From an uncultured Mycoplasmatota bacterium (lineage in GTDB: Bacteria > Bacillota_I > Bacilli_A > RF39 > UBA660), in NCBI GenBank assembly GCA_900553765.1, contig USET01000039.1, positions 1-9,508 on the forward strand: a DNA stretch of 9,508 bases, written 5' to 3'. This document shows positions 1 to 6,181 of this stretch, piece by piece. The notes beneath the pieces were generated by a model. That model worked only from the letters and a program-made list of their open reading frames with translations. It was not told the origin of the DNA and searched no databases. Position numbers and translations under genes: made by a program. The stretch's first letter is position 1, and each line of letters begins with the position of its first letter.

Positions 1-445
1 ACTCACATGCTACTTTCTTTGCATTTTGGCGACACTGTCTATCTGTTTCTTCACTTACTCCATTTTGAATACATGCTACATATTCTGGCGATGTTTCATC
101 GATACATGGTCCTGTTGAATCCCAAACTCGTATTACATTTCCAGCGACAGATTCTACATATCCAACATGTCCATAAGCTGTCCATCCTCCCCATACAACA
201 ATAGAATTAGCACGTGGTGTTGTTCCGACACTATATCCTGAATTAAGTGCATCTTGATACCAATTTTTGGCATTGCCCCAACCTGGAAGTACAACACCTG
301 CTTTTTCATAAGCCATCTGCCATGCATACCAAGTACAGTTTGTTCCATATGGCCCTGTTTGTTGATAAGGATTTGCTAATATCGTCTGTATTCCTATTGT
401 ACCCATAATCGTAGCAATAAGAAGCATCTTACATATTTTTTTCAT
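1..445 (-). CDS. Secreted CHAP-domain cysteine peptidase/amidase, C-terminus cut by window edge
   Basis: The reading frame is open for 148 codons from ATG at 445 and leaves the window without a stop. Residues 1-24 form a signal peptide (MKK, a hydrophobic core, then ILA before Asn25). A CHAP domain follows at once: NCTWYAW puts the probable catalytic Cys at 37, and YGHVGYVES puts the catalytic His at 93, with Glu98 or a nearby residue as third partner. CHAP domains cleave peptide bonds or the amide bond of peptidoglycan, so a wall-associated extracellular role is likely. Beyond the usual domain end lie Cys114, Cys125, Cys138 and Cys147, an even number that could form disulfides. The start is only 3 bases past the rarA stop, and its GGGAG ribosome site lies inside the rarA 3' end, suggesting co-transcription. 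The CHAP assignment is firm; the substrate is unknown. Confidence 0.85.
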   Translation of the reverse strand, partial: MKKICKMLLIATIMGTIGIQTILANPYQQTGPYGTNCTWYAWQMAYEKAGVVLPGWGNAKNWYQDALNSGYSVGTTPRANSIVVWGGWTAYGHVGYVESVAGNVIRVWDSTGPCIDETSPEYVACIQNGVSEETDRQCRQNAKKVACE

Positions 446-448
446 TTT

Positions 449-1780
449 TTATTTTTCTCCCTCTCTATGTCTTCTCTTCCATTCTTTAATTCGCTCTAGT
501 CTTTCTTTCAATCGAGCTTCATTACCATATGTTCCTGGCTGATAATATTCTTTTCCTTTTAAAGTTGGTGGTAAACACTCCATCGTCGTTAACTTTTCTT
601 TATAATCGTGTGCGAATTGATATCCTTTTCCATAATTTAATTCCTTCATCAGTTTCGTTGGTGCATTACGAATAACTAGTGGAACAGGTTCTGCGAGCAT
701 CTTTTTAGCATCCGCACTTGCTTTTTGATAAGCGATATCACATGCATTCGATTTTGGTGCGAGTGACATGTAAATTACCGCTTCTGTTAAATGCACATTA
801 CACTCTGGCATACCGATAAAATGACATGCATGATATACATTGATCGCCACATTGAGAGCGTTTGTATCAGCAAGGCCAATATCTTCTGATGCAAATCTCG
901 TAATTCTTCTTGCGATATAAATTGGATCTTCCCCTGCTTCTAACATTCGTGCAAGCCAATAGACTGCTGCATCCGGATCACTATTTCGCATCGATTTATG
1001 AAGAGCAGAGATAATATTATAGTGTTCTTCTCCATTCTTATCATATAAGAGTGTCTTTTTGGTGAGACATTCTTCCATAGATTCGTCTGTCACGATTACT
1101 TTTCCGTGTTTATCAGTATCAGCGTTGGTTACAATCATATCAAGAGTTGTAAGCGCCGCTCTTGCATCTCCATTCGCAAACTTTGCAATGATATCGAGCT
1201 GTTTTTCTGATATATCGACACTTTCACTACCAAAACCTCTTTCATCAGAAAGAGCTCTTTTTAAAAGTTTCAAAATATCCTCACTTGATAACTCTTTTAG
1301 TACAAATACCCTACATCTTGATAACAAGGCATTATTGACCTCGAAAGATGGATTTTCCGTCGTCGCTCCAACCAATATAATAGATCCTTTTTCAACGTAT
1401 GGTAAAAAGGCATCTTGTTGTGCTTTATTAAATCGATGAATCTCATCTACGAATAAAATCGTCTTAATTCCTAATTTTTTATTGTTTTCAGCATCTTCCA
1501 TCACTTTCTTAATTTCTTTAATTCCTGAAGTTACCGCTGAAAAAGTAATAAATCTAGATTTCGTTTCATGAGCGATCACACGTGCAATCGTCGTTTTCCC
1601 AACCCCAGGAGGACCCCAGAATATCATAGACGATACATTGTCACTTTCAATCATTTTTCTGAGCAGTTTATTTTCTCCTAACAAGTGTGTTTGACCGACA
1701 ATTTCACTTAATTTTGTAGGTCTCATGCGAGACGCCAATGGTTCACTAGCGGGTAAATCAAATAATGATGTCTGTTCCAT
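449..1780 (-). CDS. rarA: RarA/MgsA, AAA+ ATPase for replication-associated recombination
   Basis: At 443 residues this matches the full-length RarA/MgsA/Mgs1 (WRNIP1) family, clamp-loader-like ATPases that act at stalled replication forks in the cytoplasm. Visible motifs are Walker A GPPGVGKTT (56-64), Walker B ILFVDE (108-113), sensor 1 GATTENPS (138-145), an arginine-finger segment LLSRCR (152-157) and sensor 2 GDARAAL (204-210). The C-terminal half carries the family tetramerisation region, including EAGEDPIYIARRITRFASED near 290. The N-terminus begins MEQTSLF, and Q3-T-S-L-F7 resembles the beta-clamp-binding pentapeptide. The start is supported by AGGTGAT ahead of the ATG and by alignment of the family's MRP-IVGQ start region. 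It has its own promoter, and the CHAP gene follows 3 bases downstream. Identification is secure. Confidence 0.96.
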   Translation of the reverse strand: MEQTSLFDLPASEPLASRMRPTKLSEIVGQTHLLGENKLLRKMIESDNVSSMIFWGPPGVGKTTIARVIAHETKSRFITFSAVTSGIKEIKKVMEDAENNKKLGIKTILFVDEIHRFNKAQQDAFLPYVEKGSIILVGATTENPSFEVNNALLSRCRVFVLKELSSEDILKLLKRALSDERGFGSESVDISEKQLDIIAKFANGDARAALTTLDMIVTNADTDKHGKVIVTDESMEECLTKKTLLYDKNGEEHYNIISALHKSMRNSDPDAAVYWLARMLEAGEDPIYIARRITRFASEDIGLADTNALNVAINVYHACHFIGMPECNVHLTEAVIYMSLAPKSNACDIAYQKASADAKKMLAEPVPLVIRNAPTKLMKELNYGKGYQFAHDYKEKLTTMECLPPTLKGKEYYQPGTYGNEARLKERLERIKEWKRRHREGEK

Positions 1781-1805
1781 AAATCCATCACCTGTTTCTG
1801 TCTTT

Positions 1806-1834
1806 ATTATACACGAAAAAAGATAGTTTGCCTA
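1806..1834 (-). promoter_or_regulatory. Probable sigma-A promoter of rarA
   Basis: On the minus strand a perfect TATAAT lies at 1811-1806. Seventeen bases upstream is TAGGCA (1834-1829), which matches the TTGACA consensus at four of six positions. The -10 is about 25 bases from the rarA ATG, leaving a short leader that contains AGGTGAT. The -35 falls inside the hairpin that terminates the upstream operon. The -10 is strong evidence; the -35 is weak. Confidence 0.6.
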
Positions 1835-1839
1835 TCTTT
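1816..1839 (-). terminator. Intrinsic terminator after the hydrolase operon
   Basis: The minus-strand transcript reads AAAGATAG (1839-1832), loop GCAAA, CTATCTTT (1826-1819), then more T, for a run of six T in all. The stem is a perfect 8 bp but AT-rich. It begins 5 bases past the hydrolase stop codon, as expected for an intrinsic terminator. It also contains the -35 region of the rarA promoter. Confidence 0.7.
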
Positions 1840-1843
1840 CTTT

Positions 1844-2869
1844 CTACCCCAAATATGTTTTAAAGAATGTTTCTATTTTATCAAAAGGAATCACATCCAA
1901 GTTGTCGTATAAATCACAATGTACTGCGTTTGGAATCACCATAAGTTCCTTGTTATCTGTATATTGACTATTTTCTATCATATTTTGATATGCGTCTTTA
2001 CTAAAATAACAAGAATGTGCTTTTTCCCCATGTATCATAAGTACGGCACTTCGAATCTCATTTGTATATTCTAATATGTGTGTATTCAATAGTGAACTCA
2101 TAACAGAGTATGCGAACCCGTCATTAGATCCTAAAGATCTTTTATGATATCCTCGATGTCTATAAAAAGCGACATAATCTTTTAAAAATTGCGGTGCATC
2201 CTGTGGTGCTACTTCTGGATTTCCTCCAAGTAATGTATACGTTTTATTTTTGTAATCTTCCGTTCTTTTATTACTATATTCTACACGTGCTTGGTATCTT
2301 GTATCTTCGTCATTTACATCGTTATATCCATAAGATGATACTCTTGTCATATCGTACATCGTAGATGTCAATGTCGCCTTAATACGCGTATCGATCGATG
2401 CTGTCTGTAAAGCGAATCCTCCCCATCCACAAATACCGATAATACCAATCTTATTTGGATCTACATTATCTAAGGTAGAAAGATAATCAATTGCTGCTTC
2501 GTAATCTTCTACTGCAAAATCAAGAGAATTCATATAACGCGGAGTTCCCCCAGATTCTCCATAGAAAGAAGGATCAAAAGCAATCGTTAGAAACCCACGT
2601 CTTGCCATCTCCTGCGCATATCTTCCTGATACTTGTTCTTTTACAGCACTATATGGACCACATACTGCAATCGCACCGAGTTTTCCTTCATAATTTTTTG
2701 GTTCATATTGATCTGCTGCTAATGTAATTCCAAAATGATTTACAAAAGTTACTTTCTTGTGATTCACTTCGTCACTTTTTGGAAATACTTTATCCCATTC
2801 TTCCGTTAAAACAATATCTTCTTTTTTGATATGAATCTCTTTCATATCTCCATAGTTTATTTTTTCCAT
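1844..2869 (-). CDS. Alpha/beta hydrolase, dienelactone hydrolase/YcjY-like, Cys nucleophile
   Basis: A 341-residue protein with the alpha/beta-hydrolase fold and no signal peptide, so probably cytoplasmic. The nucleophile elbow is GICGWGG with Cys147 in place of the usual Ser, as in dienelactone hydrolases. HGEKAHS (Glu282) and NAVHCDLYD (His317) are the likely acid and base of a Cys-Glu-His triad. DPSFYGESGG (about 99-108) is a typical active-site-adjacent segment. Family members cleave esters, lactones or thioesters; the substrate here is not known. I chose ATG 2869 because GGGGGA sits 6 bases upstream and directly abuts the flavodoxin stop (2880). A longer frame opening at 2920 would overlap the flavodoxin and lacks such a site. 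It is last in the merR operon and is followed by a terminator. Confidence 0.85.
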   Translation of the reverse strand: MEKINYGDMKEIHIKKEDIVLTEEWDKVFPKSDEVNHKKVTFVNHFGITLAADQYEPKNYEGKLGAIAVCGPYSAVKEQVSGRYAQEMARRGFLTIAFDPSFYGESGGTPRYMNSLDFAVEDYEAAIDYLSTLDNVDPNKIGIIGICGWGGFALQTASIDTRIKATLTSTMYDMTRVSSYGYNDVNDEDTRYQARVEYSNKRTEDYKNKTYTLLGGNPEVAPQDAPQFLKDYVAFYRHRGYHKRSLGSNDGFAYSVMSSLLNTHILEYTNEIRSAVLMIHGEKAHSCYFSKDAYQNMIENSQYTDNKELMVIPNAVHCDLYDNLDVIPFDKIETFFKTYLG

Positions 2870-2879
2870 AAAAATCCCC

Positions 2880-3356
2880 CTATTCATTGATCCAAGTAAT
2901 ATAATCTTCTTTTGTCTCATTCCCTGTAAATCTTCTATGATTTACAAAAACAAGGTTTGGATACGTTCTTTTTAAGTCTTCATAACTTCCCGTCGAAGAT
3001 GATCCACCGCTTGTCACAAAAACATAAATTTTCTTTCCGATACAATTGTTTTCCTCTAAAAATGTGTTAACAACACGTGGTGCAACTCCCCACCAGACAG
3101 GAAAACCTAACGCTACTTTATCATACATTTCTATATGTTCTATTTTATCTTTCACTTTAGGTCTTGCCTTCGGATCCATCATCTCAAGCGACGATCTACT
3201 TTCTTTATCATTCCAATCTAAATCAAAAGATGTATATGGATCTGTTGGTACAATTTCAAATAAATCAGCATCCAATTCCTTCGATATTTTTTGTGCGACT
3301 TGTTCTGTTACTCTATCTGCTGATGCTGAAAAAAAGCTTACTAAAATTTTACTCAT
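2880..3356 (-). CDS. Soluble flavodoxin-like protein with altered FMN phosphate loop
   Basis: A 158-residue flavodoxin-fold protein, homologous to the next gene upstream. Shared landmarks are ILVSFFSAS at the first strand, a DPKARPK turn (61-67), GFPVWWGVAPRVV (84-96) and VTSGGSSSTGS (114-124), which in flavodoxins contact the isoalloxazine ring. The phosphate-binding loop, normally S/T-x-T-G-x-T, here reads S10-A-S-A-D-R15, so the glycine and both threonines are lost. FMN binding may be weakened or differently arranged. There is no signal peptide, so the product should be cytosolic. It starts 16 bases past the upstream stop behind an eight-G ribosome site, and its TAG stop abuts the hydrolase ribosome site. 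The fold is confident; electron-transfer activity is not. Confidence 0.88.
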   Translation of the reverse strand: MSKILVSFFSASADRVTEQVAQKISKELDADLFEIVPTDPYTSFDLDWNDKESRSSLEMMDPKARPKVKDKIEHIEMYDKVALGFPVWWGVAPRVVNTFLEENNCIGKKIYVFVTSGGSSSTGSYEDLKRTYPNLVFVNHRRFTGNETKEDYITWINE

Positions 3357-3362
3357 AATGTT

Positions 3363-3370
3363 CCCCCCCC
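3363..3370 (-). promoter_or_regulatory. Eight-G homopolymer serving as ribosome binding site
   Basis: On the minus strand, GGGGGGGG lies 6 bases before the ATG of the soluble flavodoxin (3356) and 2 bases after the stop of the anchored flavodoxin (3375-3373). It is the only purine-rich site available to that start codon. The next gene uses a five-G version (GGGGGA). A tract this long can change length by slippage, which would alter the strength or spacing of the ribosome site. Confidence 0.65.
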
Positions 3371-3372
3371 TA

Positions 3373-3981
3373 TCAATACTTTAATCCATTTAACCAGTCT
3401 GTAACATCTTCTTTCGATGTCGATAATCTTTCACCGTCTATCCAGTGTATATCACTATTATAATTTTTTAATGTATCTAAACTCGTTTCAATTCCAGATC
3501 CACCTGATGTACAAAATGGTATTACTGTTTTACCTGATAAATCTGTCTCATCTAAGAAAGTTAAAATAATTTTAGGTACATCTCCCCACCAAATTGGATA
3601 TCCTAAATAAACGATATCATAAGAAGAAAGATCGATCGTATTTTTAATTTTTGGTCTTGCACTTGGATCATTTTGCTCTTCATTTGCTCTACAATCATCA
3701 TTATTATAATCTAAATCACGATCCGTATATTCTTCCTCTGGTTCGATTCCGAATAATGTTCCTCCCGTTTTCTCTTGAATATACTGTGCAACCATCTTAG
3801 TATTTCCTGTTGCTGAAAAATAGACGATTGCTACATTTTCATTTTCAGAAACATTCCCATTGATACTTTGTTTTCTCTCTTCTGTACTTGAAGAATTTTC
3901 TGATGTTAATAAGAACCACGCAGTTATTCCAATTACTACAACGAATATTGTGACAATAAAACCTATTACTTTTTTATTCAT
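3373..3981 (-). CDS. Membrane-anchored flavodoxin
   Basis: A 202-residue protein: MNKK, a hydrophobic segment (about 5-25), a polar linker rich in Ser, Glu and Asn (26-48), then a flavodoxin domain. The domain has an intact FMN phosphate loop YFSATGNTKMVA (54-65), a DPSARPK turn (105-111), GYPIWWGDVPK (127-137) and CTSGGSG (157-163). The short basic N-terminus predicts N-in/C-out topology, placing the flavin domain outside the membrane. No Cys follows the hydrophobic core, so it is not a lipoprotein, and no clear signal-peptidase site is visible. The ATG at 3981 is preceded by AAGGTGAT. It lies 14 bases after merR and is the paralog of the following gene. An extracytoplasmic quinone or metal reductase partner is possible but is inference. 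Confidence 0.88.
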   Translation of the reverse strand: MNKKVIGFIVTIFVVVIGITAWFLLTSENSSSTEERKQSINGNVSENENVAIVYFSATGNTKMVAQYIQEKTGGTLFGIEPEEEYTDRDLDYNNDDCRANEEQNDPSARPKIKNTIDLSSYDIVYLGYPIWWGDVPKIILTFLDETDLSGKTVIPFCTSGGSGIETSLDTLKNYNSDIHWIDGERLSTSKEDVTDWLNGLKY

Positions 3982-3995
3982 GTTATCACCTTTTT

Positions 3996-4424
3996 TTATC
4001 TTGGTATCTTATCAATTTCAAAAGTTGCATGATCAGGAATCGAATCGTATACTTCTTTTTCACTTCCTCGTTTGATCGCTTCTTGATAGTACCATTCTTT
4101 ATATTCGATCTCTTGCAAATAATATTGAAATTGTTGAATTTGATCCAAGATGTTTTGCTTTTGCTCTAGAATCAACTTCTGACGTTCTTTTAGTGTCGTA
4201 TCCCCTTCTTGTGCGAGATCTACATACTCTTTAATCTTTTTGATTGGCATATTCGTATTTTTTAAACAGTTTAATACTCTCAACCATTTAAAATCCTCGT
4301 CTTCGAACATACGAATTCCATTGACTCTCTTCACATTGGGGAGCAATCCTTCTTGATCATAATAACGTAGAGTTGATGGAGCAACTCCCATCATTTTTGC
4401 AACTTCTGTAACTTTGTAAGCCAT
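3996..4424 (-). CDS. MerR-family regulator, AdhR/NmlR-like
   Basis: A 142-residue MerR regulator. The winged HTH spans about 3-72 (YKVTEVAKMMGVAPSTLRYYDQEGL, then the wing with NGIRMF). A dimerising coiled coil runs from about 78 to 112. A single cysteine, Cys53 in WLRVLNCLKN, sits where I recall the redox-sensing Cys52 of Bacillus subtilis AdhR, and the following EGDTTLKER is also AdhR-like. AdhR/NmlR proteins respond to aldehydes, quinones or nitrosative stress by thiol modification. The start at 4424 is set by AAAGGAG 7 bases upstream. A longer frame from 4517 would run through the operator and the upstream terminator. It is first in an operon with two flavodoxins and a hydrolase, which it most likely autoregulates and activates. 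Confidence 0.9.
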   Translation of the reverse strand: MAYKVTEVAKMMGVAPSTLRYYDQEGLLPNVKRVNGIRMFEDEDFKWLRVLNCLKNTNMPIKKIKEYVDLAQEGDTTLKERQKLILEQKQNILDQIQQFQYYLQEIEYKEWYYQEAIKRGSEKEVYDSIPDHATFEIDKIPR

Positions 4425-4446
4425 ACCTTTACTCCTTTCTATCTTT

Positions 4447-4477
4447 ATTATAAAAGTTAAAGTAGTCTTTAAGTCAA
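4447..4477 (-). promoter_or_regulatory. MerR-type promoter with 19-bp spacer and operator dyad
   Basis: On the minus strand TTGACT (4477-4472) and TATAAT (4452-4447) are separated by 19 bases, the over-long spacer that MerR activators correct by DNA distortion. Filling the spacer is an inverted repeat, ACTTAAAG (4474-4467), a 4-base centre ACTA, and CTTTAACT (4462-4455); seven of eight arm positions pair. Transcription should start near 4440, right at the ribosome site of the merR gene. Confidence 0.87.
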
Positions 4478-4495
4478 TAGTTTTTTTCATTTTAT

Positions 4496-4522
4496 AAAAA
4501 AATAGATGTATAAACACCTATT
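4496..4522 (-). terminator. Intrinsic terminator of the ogt-tag operon
   Basis: The minus-strand transcript folds AATAGGTGT (4522-4514), loop TTAT, ACATCTATT (4509-4501), followed by five further T. All nine stem positions pair, one as G-U, and the total T run is seven. It lies about 70 bases beyond the tag stop and just upstream of the merR -35, insulating the two operons. Confidence 0.8.
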
Positions 4523-4593
4523 CTATCAATTTTCATAATTCGTAACTTACATGATAATAATACTTATTTTAAATAACATAAGCACTAGTATAG

Positions 4594-5133
4594 CTATTTT
4601 TTGTATAAATCACATCCTGGTTCGTGGGAGTTAATGATCCCAATTGCCTGTAAAAATGAGTAGATAATTGTACTTCCAACAAAAGACATTCCTCTTTTTT
4701 TTAAATCTGATGAAATCTTATCTGATAAATCATTGGTCGTTTTATCAAATTCATATAATATTACATCGTTCGTAAACTTCTTTAAATAGCGAGCAAACGA
4801 TCCAAATTCAATTTGTAATTGTCGAAATACTTTCGCGTTTTGAACACTCGCTTTGATCTTTCTTTTATTTCTGACAATTCCTGAATCTTGTTCTAACTCT
4901 TTTATCTTGGTTTCATCGTACGCACAGACTTTATCTATATCAAAATGATCATATGCCTTTTGGAAGTCCTCTCTCTTATTTAATATACATTCCCATGAAA
5001 GCCCTGCTTGAAACGATTCTAAAATTAACATTTCAAATAAGTACTTATCATCGAGATTTAATCTTCCCCATTCTAGATCGTGATATGTCACATACTTTGG
5101 ATTTTTTAAATTACACCATTTACATCGTCTCAT
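4594..5133 (-). CDS. tag: DNA-3-methyladenine glycosylase I
   Basis: At 179 residues this is a typical Tag enzyme, which removes 3-methyladenine from alkylated DNA to start base-excision repair. The zinc site of the family is complete: Cys4 (MRRCKW), His18 (YHDLEWG), His170 and Cys174 (NSHEPGC). Glu39 and Trp47 in ILESFQAGLSWECI correspond to the base-pocket residues Glu38 and Trp46 of E. coli Tag. The C-terminal KKRGMSFVGSTIIYSFLQA is the characteristic family segment. The ATG overlaps the ogt stop by 4 bases (ATGA), indicating translational coupling, and AAAGGAAC precedes it inside ogt. It is last in its operon. Identification is secure. Confidence 0.96.
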   Translation of the reverse strand: MRRCKWCNLKNPKYVTYHDLEWGRLNLDDKYLFEMLILESFQAGLSWECILNKREDFQKAYDHFDIDKVCAYDETKIKELEQDSGIVRNKRKIKASVQNAKVFRQLQIEFGSFARYLKKFTNDVILYEFDKTTNDLSDKISSDLKKRGMSFVGSTIIYSFLQAIGIINSHEPGCDLYKK

Positions 5134-5660
5134 AGTGCCGTTCCTTTCTTAGGAATAGTAAATTTACTCATATCTTGTTTTTCTAACTCAAGTAGTTTTA
5201 CTTTATTTTGTATTCCTCCACCATAACCAGTTAAACTACCATTCTTTCCGACAACTCTATGACATGGAATAATGATACAAATTGGATTCCAACCGACTGC
5301 TCCCCCAACAGCTTGTGCAGACATTTTCTTTAATCCTCTTTCTTTTGCTATCGCTTCTGCAATGTCTTGATAAGTAATTACCTCACCATACGGTATGGTA
5401 TTCATAATATCGATGACTTGCTTTCGAAACGGAGTTAAATTTGCTACTTTATACTTTGGTGTAAAATCTGGATTTTGCCCACTGAAATATATATCTAGCC
5501 ATCTTTTGGTTTCATCAAATATCGGTAGTTCCTGTTCTTCGAAAGTTCCTGCATGTTTGAAATCGTCTCTCGAACCATGAAACCATAGACCAGTTAAATA
5601 AGTTCCATCACTTTTCATATAAATTGTTCCTAAGGGCGAGCAATAAGTTTTCTGATACAT
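5130..5660 (-). CDS. ogt: Methylated-DNA--protein-cysteine methyltransferase
   Basis: A 176-residue suicide enzyme that transfers the O6-alkyl group of guanine to its own cysteine. The active-site motif IIIPCHRVVGKNGSLTGYGG places the acceptor Cys at 133. The HTH region reads YGEVITYQDIAEAIAKERG (91-109). The segment SAQAVGGAVGWNP (114-126) normally carries an intercalating arginine finger (RAVG); here it is Gln116. I recall Gln there in other gut Firmicutes, so activity is probably kept. The start at 5660 has GAGGAG upstream. It lies 27 bases after the second half of the broken XRE gene, and tag overlaps its stop. Together ogt and tag cover O6-guanine reversal and 3-methyladenine excision. 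Confidence 0.95.
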   Translation of the reverse strand: MYQKTYCSPLGTIYMKSDGTYLTGLWFHGSRDDFKHAGTFEEQELPIFDETKRWLDIYFSGQNPDFTPKYKVANLTPFRKQVIDIMNTIPYGEVITYQDIAEAIAKERGLKKMSAQAVGGAVGWNPICIIIPCHRVVGKNGSLTGYGGGIQNKVKLLELEKQDMSKFTIPKKGTAL

Positions 5661-5687
5661 AGCGTACTCCTCTTCTTTTTCAAATCA

Positions 5688-6163
5688 TTATTTATGATCT
5701 TTCCATTCGTGATATAAAATATCTTTTAAAACTAACATACTATCTAAATCATTGTATCCATAATCCATCTTCAGTTGCTCTAACATCTTGCGTATCACAC
5801 TCGCATATCCATCGATATTAACTACTTGCTGATACGTCGCCAACACAGGATACTTCTTACTCCAAGCATTGGTCCAATCCACCTTAGCTTCTTTTTTTTC
5901 ATCTGTATTTTTTATATTCAAACCGGATGCGGCCTTTTTTCGATGTTCCGGCGGTTTTGCCGATGACTGCTCTGCCCTTGCCTCTCATCCAAGGAAAGAT
6001 GGTATAATTTTGCTAATTTCTTAGATTGATAAATATCTGGCACAGTTTCATCTGTTTCCCACTTTGAAATTGTCTGCCTACTTACTCCTAATTTTTCTGC
6101 AACAGCTTCTTGTGATAGTCCTGCTTTTTTTCTCGCTTGCATTAAATGATTTCCTAAATTCAT
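5688..6163 (-). pseudogene. XRE-family regulator split by a 62-nt insert
   Basis: Two frames form one interrupted gene. The first (6163-5918, GGAGG ribosome site) encodes a Cro/C1-type HTH: MNLGNHLMQARKKAGLSQEA, then VSRQTISKWETDETVPDI and LAKLYHLSLDE (to residue 60). It then turns into an Arg/Gln-rich tail and stops. The second frame (5921-5688, TTG first codon, 77 residues) has EAKVDWTNAWSKKYPVL and an end reading LVLKDILYHEWKD, which I recall as the C-terminal part of similar gut Firmicute XRE proteins. Deleting 5922-5983 joins GAG to TTG and restores LSLDEL, the common HTH_3 ending, giving a 137-residue protein. The intact gene would head the ogt-tag operon. The truncated HTH product might still bind DNA, and the second frame might still be translated. 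Confidence 0.75.
5922..5983. other. GC-rich 62-nt insertion inside the XRE gene
   Basis: Thirty-six of these 62 bases are G or C (58%), against roughly a third in the surrounding genes. Removing the block exactly rejoins a sensible protein, and 62 is not a multiple of three, which explains the frameshift. It contains a small hairpin (CGGC-AAAACC-GCCG on the minus strand). No terminal inverted repeats or obvious target duplication are visible. It may be a short repeat element or the scar of a larger one; I cannot name it. Confidence 0.6.
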
Positions 6164-6181
6164 TTTCTTCCCTCCAGCACT

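Noticed and set aside
154..348. Minus-strand 64-codon frame inside the CHAP gene
   Set aside because: It is out of frame with the CHAP reading, which has a signal peptide and catalytic motifs; this frame has neither.
461..520. Separate promoter for the CHAP gene inside the rarA 3' end
   Set aside because: TTGAAA is present, but the hexamer 17 bases on (TAAAGA) matches TATAAT at only three positions, which is too weak to call.
1059..1439. Plus-strand open frame of 126 codons
   Set aside because: It lies wholly antisense to the conserved AAA+ core of rarA, has no ribosome site and a composition typical of a reverse-frame shadow.
2870..2920. Longer start for the alpha/beta hydrolase at 2920
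   Set aside because: It would overlap the flavodoxin by about 40 bases, while the GGGGGA site 6 bases before 2869 fits the shorter start.
3046..3384. Plus-strand open frame of 112 codons
   Set aside because: Antisense to the soluble flavodoxin gene, whose conserved motifs account for the sequence; no family resemblance in the plus-strand product.
4425..4517. N-terminal extension of MerR from an ATG at 4517
   Set aside because: The extension would be encoded by the promoter, operator dyad and part of the upstream terminator; the ATG at 4424 has an ideal AAAGGAG site and matches the usual MerR start.
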